A DNA stretch of 46,074 nt from an uncultured Methylococcaceae bacterium (GTDB lineage: Bacteria > Pseudomonadota > Gammaproteobacteria > Methylococcales > Methylomonadaceae). Below are positions 1 to 9,500 of the stretch, one piece after another; position 1 is the stretch's first letter; every line of letters starts with the position of its first letter. The notes below the pieces were generated by a model, which searched no databases, was not told where the DNA came from, and worked only from the letters and a program-made list of their open reading frames with translations. A program made the position numbers and the translations under genes. The stretch is from assembly GCA_903945605.1 (NCBI GenBank), contig CAJAWH010000049.1:1-46074 (forward strand). The letters are read 5' to 3'.

Positions 1-312
1 CATCGGCGAAGTTTTGGCAGGCAACCACTGCTTGAGGAAAGCCAAGGTTTGCTGTTCCGCTTCCGCTTCGGTGATAGTGGATGCCTTGACCCGTTCAATC
101 AGGCCGGACTGGCCATGATGCTTTTGGTTCCAATCATCCATCTCCGCTAACAACACATCAGATTGATGGATGGCCAACACCGGGCCTTGGGCGATGATAT
201 GCAAGTCTTTATCGGTGACCAGCGTTGCCATTTCAATAATCCGGTCGGTTTCGGGATCAAGCCCGGTCATTTCCAAATCAATCCAGATAAGATGCTGAGT
301 GCCTTGTGACAT
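1..312 (-). CDS. orn: oligoribonuclease Orn (3' end beyond window)
   Basis: Orn is a DEDDh 3'-5' exoribonuclease that degrades 2-5 nt RNA fragments, including pGpG from c-di-GMP turnover. The 104 N-terminal residues are visible. They begin [19 protein letters not shown], which contains the first DEDD motif (D-x-E in WIDLEMTGL), followed by [15 protein letters not shown], both typical of the family. The usual length is about 180 aa, so the C-terminal part with the remaining acidic residues and the catalytic His lies outside the window. The gene starts at an ATG on the minus strand and is divergent from the M48 protease gene, with a 90-bp spacer. Identification rests on residue patterns recalled for the family. 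Confidence 0.93.
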   Translation of the reverse strand, partial: MSQGTQHLIWIDLEMTGLDPETDRIIEMATLVTDKDLHIIAQGPVLAIHQSDVLLAEMDDWNQKHHGQSGLIERVKASTITEAEAEQQTLAFLKQWLPAKTSPM

Positions 313-402
313 TGGCTTATTCCGTTATATTAATGGTGTGCCGATTAGTGTAGCATTGCCTAATCGCTAAGACTAATCCTTAAAATCTGTCTATTTTAAC
401 TT

Positions 403-1653
403 ATGAACACCTTTACTTTTATCTTTTTAATCGCGTTGTTTGTTTCTACGGCGGTGCATTATTGGTTGGCGCAACGGCAAATGGCGCATGTCGCCCAGCA
501 CCGTTCAGCCGTGCCTGACGCTTTCAAAAGCAAAGTGCCATTAGCGGCACACCAAAAAGCCGCCGACTATACCCTAGCCAAAAGCAAACTAGGCAACATT
601 GACGGTGTTGTCAGTGCTGTGGTTTTGCTGTTGCTGACCTTAGGTGGCATCATTAACAGTATGTTTGAATTTTGGGCAACGGCGGTGTCCTCGCCGTTAT
701 GGGCTGGCGTACTGGCAAGCGCCAATGTTTTTTTACTGTTAACGCTGGTGGAACTGCCCAGCAGTTATTACCAAACTTTTGTCATCGAAGAGCAATTCGG
801 TTTTAACAAAAGTTCCGTTAGCCAATTTGCCAAAGACCATCTGATGCAAACAGCTTTAGGGGCGGCGGTCGGTTTACCGCTGATGGCCTTGATCTTATGG
901 GTGATGGATAGCGTAGGCGGCTTCTGGTGGCTGTGGGCGTGGCTGATTTTAATGGGCTTTTCTTTACTGATGAGCTGGTTATACCCGACCGTTATCGCGC
1001 CATTGTTCAACAAGTTCACACCCATGGAAGAGGGTGCGTTAAAAAACCGCATCCAAGGTTTGCTGCAACGCTGCGGCTTCAGCAGCCAAGGCATTTTTAT
1101 TATGGATGGCTCCAAACGTTCCGGTCATGGTAATGCTTACTTCACCGGCTTGGGCAATAACAAGCGCATTGTGTTTTTTGACAACTTGGTCAACTCCTTG
1201 GACGATGAAGAACTGGAAGCGGTATTGGCGCATGAGCTGGGCCATTTCAAACGCAAGCATGTCATTAAAATGTTATGCGCCACTTCGGTGATGAGCCTAA
1301 TCAGCTTGGCAATCTTAGGTTGGCTTATCAACCAGCCATGGTTCTTTACCGGCCTGGGCGTGGCACACCCCTCCAATGCCGCCGCCTTATTACTGTTCGC
1401 CCTAGTGTCCTCTTCGTTCACTTTCTTCATGCAACCCATCACGGCTTATTTCCAACGCAAATTCGAGTTTGAAGCGGATGACTTTGCCGCCAACAACGCC
1501 CAAGCCAGCAAAATGATCAGCGGTTTGGTCAAATTGTACGAAGAAAATGCCAGCACCTTGACCCCCGACCCTTTATATTCGGCATTCCATTATAGCCACC
1601 CGCCCGCAGCAGTCAGGATTGCCCACTTGGAAACCAAGCTGCAAAACGCTTGA
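403..1653 (+). CDS. M48 family (Ste24/CAAX-type) integral membrane metallopeptidase
   Basis: This is a 416-aa zinc metallopeptidase of the M48 Ste24-like group, embedded in the inner membrane with its active site facing the cytoplasm. The zinc site is HELGH at residues 277-281, and the third ligand is in the downstream EADDFA motif (Glu at about 357). Several hydrophobic segments flank it (about 3-22, 65-90, 100-118, 150-200, 295-345), as expected for a multi-pass Ste24 homologue. Bacterial members are assumed to act in membrane protein quality control; the substrate is unknown. The stop codon overlaps the rsgA start by one base (TGATG), so the two are probably co-transcribed. No strong ribosome binding site precedes the ATG. 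Proximity to orn and rsgA is common in gammaproteobacteria. Confidence 0.9.
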   Translation: MNTFTFIFLIALFVSTAVHYWLAQRQMAHVAQHRSAVPDAFKSKVPLAAHQKAADYTLAKSKLGNIDGVVSAVVLLLLTLGGIINSMFEFWATAVSSPLWAGVLASANVFLLLTLVELPSSYYQTFVIEEQFGFNKSSVSQFAKDHLMQTALGAAVGLPLMALILWVMDSVGGFWWLWAWLILMGFSLLMSWLYPTVIAPLFNKFTPMEEGALKNRIQGLLQRCGFSSQGIFIMDGSKRSGHGNAYFTGLGNNKRIVFFDNLVNSLDDEELEAVLAHELGHFKRKHVIKMLCATSVMSLISLAILGWLINQPWFFTGLGVAHPSNAAALLLFALVSSSFTFFMQPITAYFQRKFEFEADDFAANNAQASKMISGLVKLYEENASTLTPDPLYSAFHYSHPPAAVRIAHLETKLQNA

Positions 1654-2540
1654 TGAGTGCCTTACAAGAAGGTTTGGTGGTGGCTCATTTGGGGCAGGGC
1701 ATTGCCGTCGAGGCGGGCGACAAAACACTGCTCTGCCAAACCTTAAGGAAGCTGGACACCGTAGCGGTGGGCGATCGGGTGATGTGGTCGCAATCATCAC
1801 CCGACCAAGGGCGCATTGAAGCCATATTGCCTAGGCGTTCATTGCTGTGCCGACCTTCCCGCAACGACAAAATCCGACCGGTTGCCGCCAATATCGACAC
1901 CGTGTTTGTGGTGTTTGCGGTGGAACCGTTCTGTGATTTTCTGTTGCTTGACCAATATCTTGCGGTATGCGAAAACCGTGGCATCAACGCCGCGTTGGTG
2001 CTAAACAAAACCGATTTGCCACCATCACAAGGTATTGAGCAAGAATTGCAAGCCTATGTCAATTTAGGCTATGCCCTGCATCGGGTCAGTGCCACCGCCC
2101 ATGCCGGGCTGGACAGCCTGAAAGCGGCCCTGAAAAATCAAGTCAGTATTTTTTCCGGCCAATCGGGGGTCGGCAAGTCCTCATTGACCAATGCCCTAAT
2201 ACCCGACAAAGATTTAAAAACCAACGCCATTTCTGCCACCAGCAAATTGGGCCGGCACACCACCACGGCAGCCACACTCTACCACCTGGCAGAAGGGGGC
2301 GACTTGATCGACAGCCCTGGGGTGGCCATTTTTGGCCTGGCTGGCTTGTCCGAACCGCAATTGGCTTATGGCTACCGCGAATTTCAGCCCTTGTTGGACA
2401 ATTGCCAATTTAACGATTGCCGCCATGTGTTGGATAAAGGCTGTGCTGTGCGGGCGGCGACGGAACAAGGCAGCATCACTATGAGCCGTTACCAGCGGTT
2501 TTTGAAGTTGCGCGAAAAAATGCCTTTGGAAAATCCCTAG
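1653..2540 (+). CDS. rsgA: ribosome small-subunit-dependent GTPase A
   Basis: RsgA is a 295-aa circularly permuted GTPase that checks maturation of the 30S subunit. The N-terminal region (about 1-70) is the OB-fold. The GTPase motifs come in permuted order: G4 NKTD near residue 119, then the P-loop GQSGVGKSS near 168-176, then DSPG (G3) near 225. The C-terminal zinc-binding motif is visible as C-x4-C-x-H-x5-C (NCQFNDCRHVLDKGC). The chosen start is the ATG at 1653, which overlaps the stop of the protease gene; the TTG one codon upstream is less likely. Length and motif order match the family. Confidence 0.95.
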   Translation: MSALQEGLVVAHLGQGIAVEAGDKTLLCQTLRKLDTVAVGDRVMWSQSSPDQGRIEAILPRRSLLCRPSRNDKIRPVAANIDTVFVVFAVEPFCDFLLLDQYLAVCENRGINAALVLNKTDLPPSQGIEQELQAYVNLGYALHRVSATAHAGLDSLKAALKNQVSIFSGQSGVGKSSLTNALIPDKDLKTNAISATSKLGRHTTTAATLYHLAEGGDLIDSPGVAIFGLAGLSEPQLAYGYREFQPLLDNCQFNDCRHVLDKGCAVRAATEQGSITMSRYQRFLKLREKMPLENP

Positions 2541-2612
2541 CCTGGCCAATGCCCACTTATTGCCCGCCGCTCCGTTTTTGTTAACCATATTTGTTAACCC
2601 TCTAAGCCCACC

Positions 2613-3434
2613 ATGTTAGGACAATTAAAAAAAATGCAGGCCACGCTGGGCAATCCCGTCCAGTACCAATTGCTGCTCAGTGACCAGTCTATCCCGCTTA
2701 ATCCCTTGCTGGGCCAGCCCATCACGCTAACGTTCACTGGACAAATAGCTTGCGTACATTGTCAGCGGCGCATCAAAAAAAGCTTTAACCAAGGCTATTG
2801 TTACCCCTGTTTAATATCGTTGGCACAGTGCGACAGCTGCATTATCAAGCCGGAAACTTGCCATTACCATGCAGGCACTTGCCGCGAACCCGCTTGGGGC
2901 GAAGCATTTTGCCATCAACCGCATATCGTCTATCTGGCCAATTCCAGCGGCATTAAGGTGGGCATCACCCGGCAAAACCAAATGCCCACCCGTTGGCTGG
3001 ACCAAGGTGCGGTGCAGGCATTGCCGGTTTTTACCGTACCTTCAAGGTATATTTCCGGTTTGGTGGAAGTGGTTTTTGCCAAACATGTCAGCGATAAAAC
3101 CAGTTGGCAACAAATGCTTAAAATGCAAGCCAAGCTGGTTGACCTGTCAGCTAAACGGGATGAATTGCTGAATTTATGTGCCGATGAATTGGCGGCACTC
3201 AAACAACAATTTGGTGCCACCGCCTTGCAGCCCTTTACTGAAGCCCAAGCTATTGACATCAGTTTTCCGGTTGACCATTACCCTACTAAGGTAAAGTCCT
3301 TTAATTTTGACAAATCGCCTGAAGTGGCGGGGGTGTTACAAGGCATTAAAGGCCAATACCTGATATTCGACACAGGCGTGATCAATATCCGCAAATTTAC
3401 CGGTTATGAAGTTGAGTTTGCTGTTGGGGCTTAG
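2613..3434 (+). CDS. DUF2797 domain protein, Cys-rich, function unknown
   Basis: This is a 273-aa soluble protein with the DUF2797 pattern. A central cysteine-rich section (about 48-105) contains CVHCQRRIKK, YCYPC, CDSC and CHYHAGTC, a likely zinc-binding module, and is followed by VYLANSSGIKVGITR (about 109-123). The latter resembles the start of a GIY-YIG-like fold, but the catalytic Arg/Glu set is not obvious. The biochemical role is not established. It begins 72 bp after rsgA and might be co-transcribed with it. Family assignment is from pattern recall; no function is claimed. Confidence 0.75.
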   Translation: MLGQLKKMQATLGNPVQYQLLLSDQSIPLNPLLGQPITLTFTGQIACVHCQRRIKKSFNQGYCYPCLISLAQCDSCIIKPETCHYHAGTCREPAWGEAFCHQPHIVYLANSSGIKVGITRQNQMPTRWLDQGAVQALPVFTVPSRYISGLVEVVFAKHVSDKTSWQQMLKMQAKLVDLSAKRDELLNLCADELAALKQQFGATALQPFTEAQAIDISFPVDHYPTKVKSFNFDKSPEVAGVLQGIKGQYLIFDTGVINIRKFTGYEVEFAVGA

Positions 3435-3529
3435 CTTAAGCATTTCATCACCCTCAATAGGCTTGTTTTATTAGCGGCTAAAAAGTATTCTGCAGGTGTC
3501 TAAACCCTATTGGGACACACGAGGGCAAA

Positions 3530-3961
3530 ATGATGCAAAACTACGAAACTGATGTAATAGCCTGGGCAAATGAACAAGCTGCGCTTATACGTTCCGGTCG
3601 CTTTGACTTGCTCGACCTTGAACATATTGCCGATGAGATTGAAGATGTGGGAAAAAGTGAACAACGCGAATTAATGAGCCATTTAACAGGGCTTATCGCC
3701 CATCTATTAAAATGGCAATACCAGCCATCCTATCGTGGCAGCAGTTGGGAAAAGACCATTAAAGTTAAGCGCAAGGAAATTGCTTACAGTCTTAAAGCTA
3801 TGCCAAGCCTAAAAACCCGTCTGGTTGATGCGGAGTGGTTAGAGTTGGCTTGGGACAAAGCGGTCAGTCAGGCAATGGTTGAAACAAACTTGGACAGCTT
3901 TCCTGAAAGCTTGTGCTGGTCAGTTGAACAAATATTGAACCCTGAGTTTTGGCCTTCATAA
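3530..3961 (+). CDS. DUF29 family protein
   Basis: This is a 143-aa protein with the typical DUF29 layout: an N-terminal DVIAWANEQAALIRSGRFDL, then the EHIADEIEDVGKSEQREL segment, and later LLKWQYQP and WEKTIKVKRKEI. DUF29 proteins are common in cyanobacteria and some gammaproteobacteria and have no assigned function. Two adjacent ATG codons (3530 and 3533) could both start the protein. The gene stands alone and ends in an inverted repeat that separates it from the convergent SmbP-like gene. Confidence 0.85.
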   Translation: MMQNYETDVIAWANEQAALIRSGRFDLLDLEHIADEIEDVGKSEQRELMSHLTGLIAHLLKWQYQPSYRGSSWEKTIKVKRKEIAYSLKAMPSLKTRLVDAEWLELAWDKAVSQAMVETNLDSFPESLCWSVEQILNPEFWPS

Positions 3962-3998
3962 AAACGGGCTGATACACTTGAATGTGTCAGCCCGTTTA
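3961..3998. terminator. bidirectional hairpin terminator between convergent genes
   Basis: The inverted repeat AAACGGGCTGA…CACTTGAATGTG…TCAGCCCGTTT has a two-base bulge. It lies directly after the DUF29 stop and before the 3' end of the convergent SmbP-like gene. Read on the minus strand it ends in TTTT, so it is a better Rho-independent terminator for the minus-strand gene, but it may serve both. Confidence 0.7.
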
Positions 3999-4022
3999 TG
4001 ATGCTTCTTACAGATAACGCCT

Positions 4023-4364
4023 TTATTTTGTTGAGTCGGCTGCTTTCAGGTGTTCCACCGCCGCTTCAGCCGGTTTGGTGGCCATTTCTGCATGGCCTAA
4101 AGTGCCGTGGTCAATCGCTTCTTGCAAAGACTTGGAGGCTGCTTCCACGTGGGTTTTAGTTTGGCCTTTGGTGGTGATGGCGGCAGACAAGGTGTCTTCC
4201 AGAGCCGCTTTGGCGTGTTCCACTATTTTAGGGGCATGACCCATTTTGCCATGTTCCACCGCCGCTTCAGCATGTTTAAGTGCTGATTTTACATTTGCGT
4301 CAGCATAAACACCCATACTCAACGTGAGTGCTGCACCTGCGATAATTGCTGCTATTTTTTTCAT
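4023..4364 (-). CDS. smbP: SmbP-like small metal-binding periplasmic protein
   Basis: This is a 113-aa protein with a Sec signal peptide (MKKIAAIIAGAALTLSMGVYA, cleavage after YA). The mature region is built of degenerate heptad-like repeats rich in Ala, His and Glu, such as ALKHAEAAVEHG, KIVEHAKAAL and HAEMATKPAEAAVEHL. This composition matches the SmbP family described from Nitrosomonas europaea, a helical periplasmic protein that binds Cu and other divalent metals. The start used is the ATG at 4364, preceded by a GGAG site; a longer reading adds 17 residues and masks the signal peptide. A role in copper buffering is an inference. Confidence 0.8.
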   Translation of the reverse strand: MKKIAAIIAGAALTLSMGVYADANVKSALKHAEAAVEHGKMGHAPKIVEHAKAALEDTLSAAITTKGQTKTHVEAASKSLQEAIDHGTLGHAEMATKPAEAAVEHLKAADSTK

Positions 4365-4633
4365 TGTTTGTCTCCAAATAAAACGTGTTTTTTGGGATGC
4401 CGAAACCAAAATCATTGTTTATTACGGTGTGCCAAATCGTTTTTGGCTTTGCTTTGGATCGACGTGGGTACAATTGTTTATTATTTTTATAAGCGATTAG
4501 CAAATATAAAAAAAGTTGCTGTTTAAGCTAGTTTTTCAGTTAGCCTAAGGGCTATCCATGCCCACTTGATAATATATCCGAAATTTTTCTTATAGCAAAT
4601 CATGCCAACAAAATTTTTGAATCCACAAGGTGT

Positions 4634-6364
4634 TTATGGTATAGGCCTGATCTCCACCTGATACGCCTCAATAAAACCTTGCCCAGTACTGGGCTTAATA
4701 GATGCAATATACAAGCTGTTTTGGTAAACCAACGGCCTGGATTGCTGGCGGCCTGTGCCTTGTAGCGTTTGCTTAGCCATTAGCTGCCCGTCTTTGATGC
4801 GAACACCATACAGTGTGCCGGGCAAACCTATATCCACAATCCAAACCACATCATCACCCGCTTCATTGCGCGTGATGGCTGGTAGGGAAGGATGGCTGCG
4901 GAACGCCTGTAAGGCTTCTGGGCTATTAGGATTGGGGAATTGCCAAAAGCGCTTAAAGGTCGGTTGACCGTTTTCTAAGGTGATTTTTAATGCCACCAAA
5001 CCGGCAGGATGGCTTTTATCCGGCATAAACGTGGGTATCACCACCACCGGCTCGCCAGCCACTTGGCTTTGCACCGGCTCAGTGACAATCATACCCATCC
5101 ACGTCCTTGCACAACCATCAGTTGGTGTGCCGCAAACCTCGGCGATTTGCATCCGGTCGTACTGGACACCCAAATGTTCGGCATCAATCAGGTATACACC
5201 GCCGTCTTTGCCGGGTTGCACCAGCACGCTGCGCCCGTCCTTAAGCGTGACTTTAATAGGCGTGTTCGCACCCAAGTCAAAATCCAACCACGCCAAACAC
5301 TCCCAAAAATTGCGCCGGTCACATTCGCCGTCGGCTGGTTTGATCGGTGCGTCGTTGGGCATCAGGCGCGGAATGAACAAGTTTTTGCAGGAACTGATGC
5401 AGGATTCAGATGGATTGAGCGGGTCAAAGTTTTGGCACAAACGCCTGTCGCAACCATCGTGAAATTGCAATCCAGGTTTAAGTTTAAGCACGGCATTCGA
5501 ATAGTCGTGGCGGGCAATATCCACCTGCCCGTTGCCGGTGGGCACAAATAAATCAAAATCACCGCTGCCGTCCGGCACAATGGTGATGCCCGCAGGAGAC
5601 CATATTCCGCCGCCACAAATCATTTCTTGTGTACCGTGGAATAGGGTGACAGGGCAGGTGCTTTCTGGCGTGGTCAGCAACACATTGCGGACAGCATGTT
5701 GCGGACCGTGCTGATGCCAAGCATCCAAATCTATTTCAAACAACCAGCCATGAAACGGCTGCACATCACTTGAATTGCCAAACCCTGCATAAACCAAGCC
5801 CCATTTTGAGCCGCTGGGTAGTATATGTTTAAGTTCGGCATGGGAAAAAGCTGTTTTTGGGTTAAATTTAACCGTACCTTTGCCATCAGCGGCGGACTTT
5901 TCTGCGTTAATTTCGAGTATTGGAAATTCGGAGTCCAGTTGTTGCCGGGCCAAATCAAGCACTGCCAGCCGGTGGCTAATCCTGACCGATTGCTCAAGGC
6001 ATTGGTATAGCACTATCAGTTTATCGCCCGCCAGCACAGGGGTGGCCACCAATTGCACCTCTTCCGCCCCATGCGGTGCAGGCAAATTCACTTGCCAATC
6101 GACCTGCCCCGTTTTGGCATCCAGTGCCGCGATCAGGCCATTGCTGACCGGCACCATGACACGCGCCTTGCCTTGCGACAAATCCAATACCGAAGAAGCG
6201 ATGATACTGGCCGAAAAAAGGCTGGCAGGCTGTTGGACGGTAGGGAACAGCTTGGTGAGCGGTAATAACGGGGCGGTAGCTGGGACGGCAACTTGCTGTT
6301 GGCATGACAATACGCCCCAAACAAGGGCGAAACACATAACGGTAAGGTTAATGAAGCGGTTCAT
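4634..6364 (-). CDS. lipoprotein with PQQ-like beta-propeller repeats, Cys-rich insert
   Basis: This is a 576-aa predicted lipoprotein. The N-terminus MNRFINLTVMCFALVWGVLSC ends in a lipobox (VLSC), so it is probably anchored to a membrane on the periplasmic side. The body contains repeats of the PQQ-binding-like propeller type, for example VSNGLIAALDAKTGQVDW early on, and later VLVQPGKDGGVYLIDAEHLG and LYGVRIKDGQLMAKQTL. A central cysteine-rich stretch (CDRRLCQNFDP…CISSC…ECDRRNFWEC) is unusual for simple propellers. There is no clear methanol or alcohol dehydrogenase active site, so enzymatic quinoprotein function is not supported. The start is the ATG at 6364; an upstream TTG could add 19 residues. 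It stands alone, and the function is unknown. Confidence 0.7.
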   Translation of the reverse strand: MNRFINLTVMCFALVWGVLSCQQQVAVPATAPLLPLTKLFPTVQQPASLFSASIIASSVLDLSQGKARVMVPVSNGLIAALDAKTGQVDWQVNLPAPHGAEEVQLVATPVLAGDKLIVLYQCLEQSVRISHRLAVLDLARQQLDSEFPILEINAEKSAADGKGTVKFNPKTAFSHAELKHILPSGSKWGLVYAGFGNSSDVQPFHGWLFEIDLDAWHQHGPQHAVRNVLLTTPESTCPVTLFHGTQEMICGGGIWSPAGITIVPDGSGDFDLFVPTGNGQVDIARHDYSNAVLKLKPGLQFHDGCDRRLCQNFDPLNPSESCISSCKNLFIPRLMPNDAPIKPADGECDRRNFWECLAWLDFDLGANTPIKVTLKDGRSVLVQPGKDGGVYLIDAEHLGVQYDRMQIAEVCGTPTDGCARTWMGMIVTEPVQSQVAGEPVVVIPTFMPDKSHPAGLVALKITLENGQPTFKRFWQFPNPNSPEALQAFRSHPSLPAITRNEAGDDVVWIVDIGLPGTLYGVRIKDGQLMAKQTLQGTGRQQSRPLVYQNSLYIASIKPSTGQGFIEAYQVEIRPIP

Positions 6365-6504
6365 GGTGATTATGGTGACGGGGTTGCTAGGGTCTGATGC
6401 CCTAGGCAGCAGCAGTATCAAGCCGGAACAAGTGCATTAAAGATCGGGATATTAAATCCGCCCATAATAACAAAAGCCAGCCCAATTAGGTGCGTATTTC
6501 TCTG

Positions 6505-9500
6505 TCAACCACCAACAGGGGCCAAAATTTTCAGCAACTCGCCAATAAACACAACCTTTTCTTCGGTATCGGCAAACGCCTTGACAAAACGCAGTTTGTC
6601 CGCCCCATCAAACTTATAACAAGCACTTTGGGTTTGGATCAGCTCAATAAACTTTTCGGTATTGATGGCTGGTTCGGGGCTAAAAATTAGCCGCCCGCCC
6701 GCCGCATTGGCTTCTATTTTACGGACACGCAAGGCAGCGGCCTGTTGTTTTAGACGGGTAATGTTGAACAAGTTTTTGACTGGGTCCGGCAGCAAACCAA
6801 AGCGGTCGATCATTTCCACTTGCAATTCGCGCAAATCCTCTTCACTGTCGGCATTGGAAATACGCTTATACAACACCAAACGTCCGTGGATGTCCGGCAA
6901 ATAATCATCAGGGATTAATGCCGCCACTTGCAAATCAACCTCGGGGCCGCGGTCGATAGGCGTATCCAGTTCCGGTTGCTTGCCCGATTTTAAGGCCGCC
7001 ACCGCACGTTCCAGCAATTCGGTGTACAGCGTAAAGCCAATTTCCTGAATTTGTCCGCTTTGATCATCACCCAGCAACTCGCCCGCGCCACGAATCTCCA
7101 AATCGTTGGATGACAGCATAAAGCCCGCACCCAAATCACCGGAAGCCTCAATCGCCTCCAAGCGTTTCACGGCATCTTTGCTCAGTGCCGATTTATGCGG
7201 CACGACAAAATAGGCATAGGCACGATGATGCGAACGCCCCACCCTACCGCGCAACTGGTGCAATTGCGCCAAACCCAACTTATCGGCCCGATTAATAATG
7301 ATGGTGTTAGCACTCGGGATGTCAATGCCGCTTTCAATAATAGTCGAACATAACAGCAGGTTAAAACGCTGGTGATAAAAATCGAGCATGATACGCTCCA
7401 GCTCCCGTTCCGGCATTTGCCCGTGCGCCATTTCTATGCGGGCTTCTGGAATCAGCTTGGCCAGGTCTTCCGCCATTTTGGGCATGGTCTGCACATCGTT
7501 ATGCAAAAAGAACAATTGCCCTCCACGGCGTATTTCGCGCAGGCAGGCCTCCTTAATATCTGCATCCACCCATTCGCTGATGAAGGTCTTGATCGCATGG
7601 CGGTTGGGCGGGGGGCTGGCAATAATGGAAATGTCACGCAGACCGGACAATGCCATGTTCAATGTCCTAGGAATGGGCGTGGCGGTGAGGGTCAGCATAT
7701 CCAGCTCATTACGCAATTTCTTGAAATGCTCCTTTTGGATAACACCAAAACGGTGTTCTTCGTCGATGACCACCAAGCCCAGTTGACGGTATTTCAGTTC
7801 TTTTGACAACAATTTATGGGTGCCGATAATAATGTCCACTTTGCCCTGTGCCAAATCCTCGGCAATCAGCTTTTGCTGTTTGGGCGACACAAAACGGGAC
7901 AATACTTCAATACGGAACGGCCAATCGGCGAAACGGTCACAGAAATTCTGGTAATGTTGTTGCGCCAGCAGCGTGGTTGGCACCAACACAGCCACTTGCT
8001 TGCCGCTTTGCACGGCAATAAACGCCGCCCGCATTGACACTTCGGTTTTACCAAAGCCCACATCACCACAAATCACCCGGTCCATCGGTTGCGGACTGGC
8101 CATATCTTCCAAAATGGCCTCAATGGCGGTTTGCTGGTCGGGCGTTTCCTCAAACGGGAAGGCATCGGCAAAAGCCTGATAGCCAGTGTCCGCCACACTA
8201 AACGCATGGCCTTTTTTAGCGGCGCGCTGCGCGTGGATTTCCAACAATTCCGCCGCCACATCACGGATACGCTCAATGGCTTTCTTCTTGGCCTTGCCCC
8301 ATTGGTCGCCACCCAATTTATGCAAAGGTGCATTCTCTGGACTTACGCCGGTGTAGCGGCCGATCACATGCAAGGAGGAAACCGGCACATACAGTTTGTC
8401 GTGGTTGGCGTACTCCAACATTAAAAACTCGGCATCAAAACCGCCCACGGACAAGGTTTGCAAGCCTAAATAACGGCCCACACCGTGTTCCTGATGGACA
8501 ACCGCCGCACCCACGGTCAATTCGTTCAGGTTATTGACAATGTTTTCCAACTCGCGCACTGCCGAACGGCGGCGACGGCGACGTTGCTGGGCTTTTTCAC
8601 CCGATAACTGGCTTTCGGTGATCAGGGCAATGGCAGGGTGGCCAATAAACAGGCCGTTGTCTATCGGCGCCACCAACATGCACGGCGATGAAGAGGAGGC
8701 CAAAAAAGCCTGCCAATTGTCCACTTGTTGAGTGCTGACCTTGAAGCCACGCAACTTGTCAATCAACGCCTCACGTCGCCCCGGCGATTCCGCGACAAAC
8801 AACAGTTTGCCCGCAAAGTCCTCCATAAATTGCCGCAAGCGTTGCGCCGGTTCGCTCAACTTACCGTCGATGGTCACATTAGGCAGCGCCTGGCAGTTAA
8901 AATCAACCGCGCTGTCAGAAGCCGTTTGGGTTAGCCGGATATTACCAAAAGCAGACATTTTGGCCTGCACTTCCGCCACTGACAAAAACAGCAAATCCGG
9001 TTTTAGTAGCGGCCTTTCCACATCGTATTGGCGTTGCTGGAAACGCTCTTCAGCTTCGCTATAAAAAGTTTCGGCATGGTCGGCAAAAGTGTCCGGCAAC
9101 ACCACTATGGCAGAAGCCGGCAGATAGTCAAACAAGGTCGCGGTATGCCCGACAAACAGCGGCAAATAATATTCAATGCCATTCGGTGCAATGCCTTTAC
9201 TGACATCGCCATACAAGGTGTTTTTTAGTGGCGCTTGCGGGAACATCTCGCGGAAGTTTTGCCGGAACAGCTTGATGGATTCATCGGTAAACGGGAATTC
9301 GCGTGCAGGGAACAACTCTATTTTGTCGATTCTCTCCAACGAACGTTGGCTTTCGGCATCAAAGGTGCGGATAGACTCAATTTCTTCGTCAAAAAGTTCG
9401 ATACGGAAAGGCACTTTACTGCCCATCGGGAACAAATCCACCACCGCCCCACGTACCGCAAATTCACCGTGTTGGTAAACTTGGGTGACGCATTGGTAGC

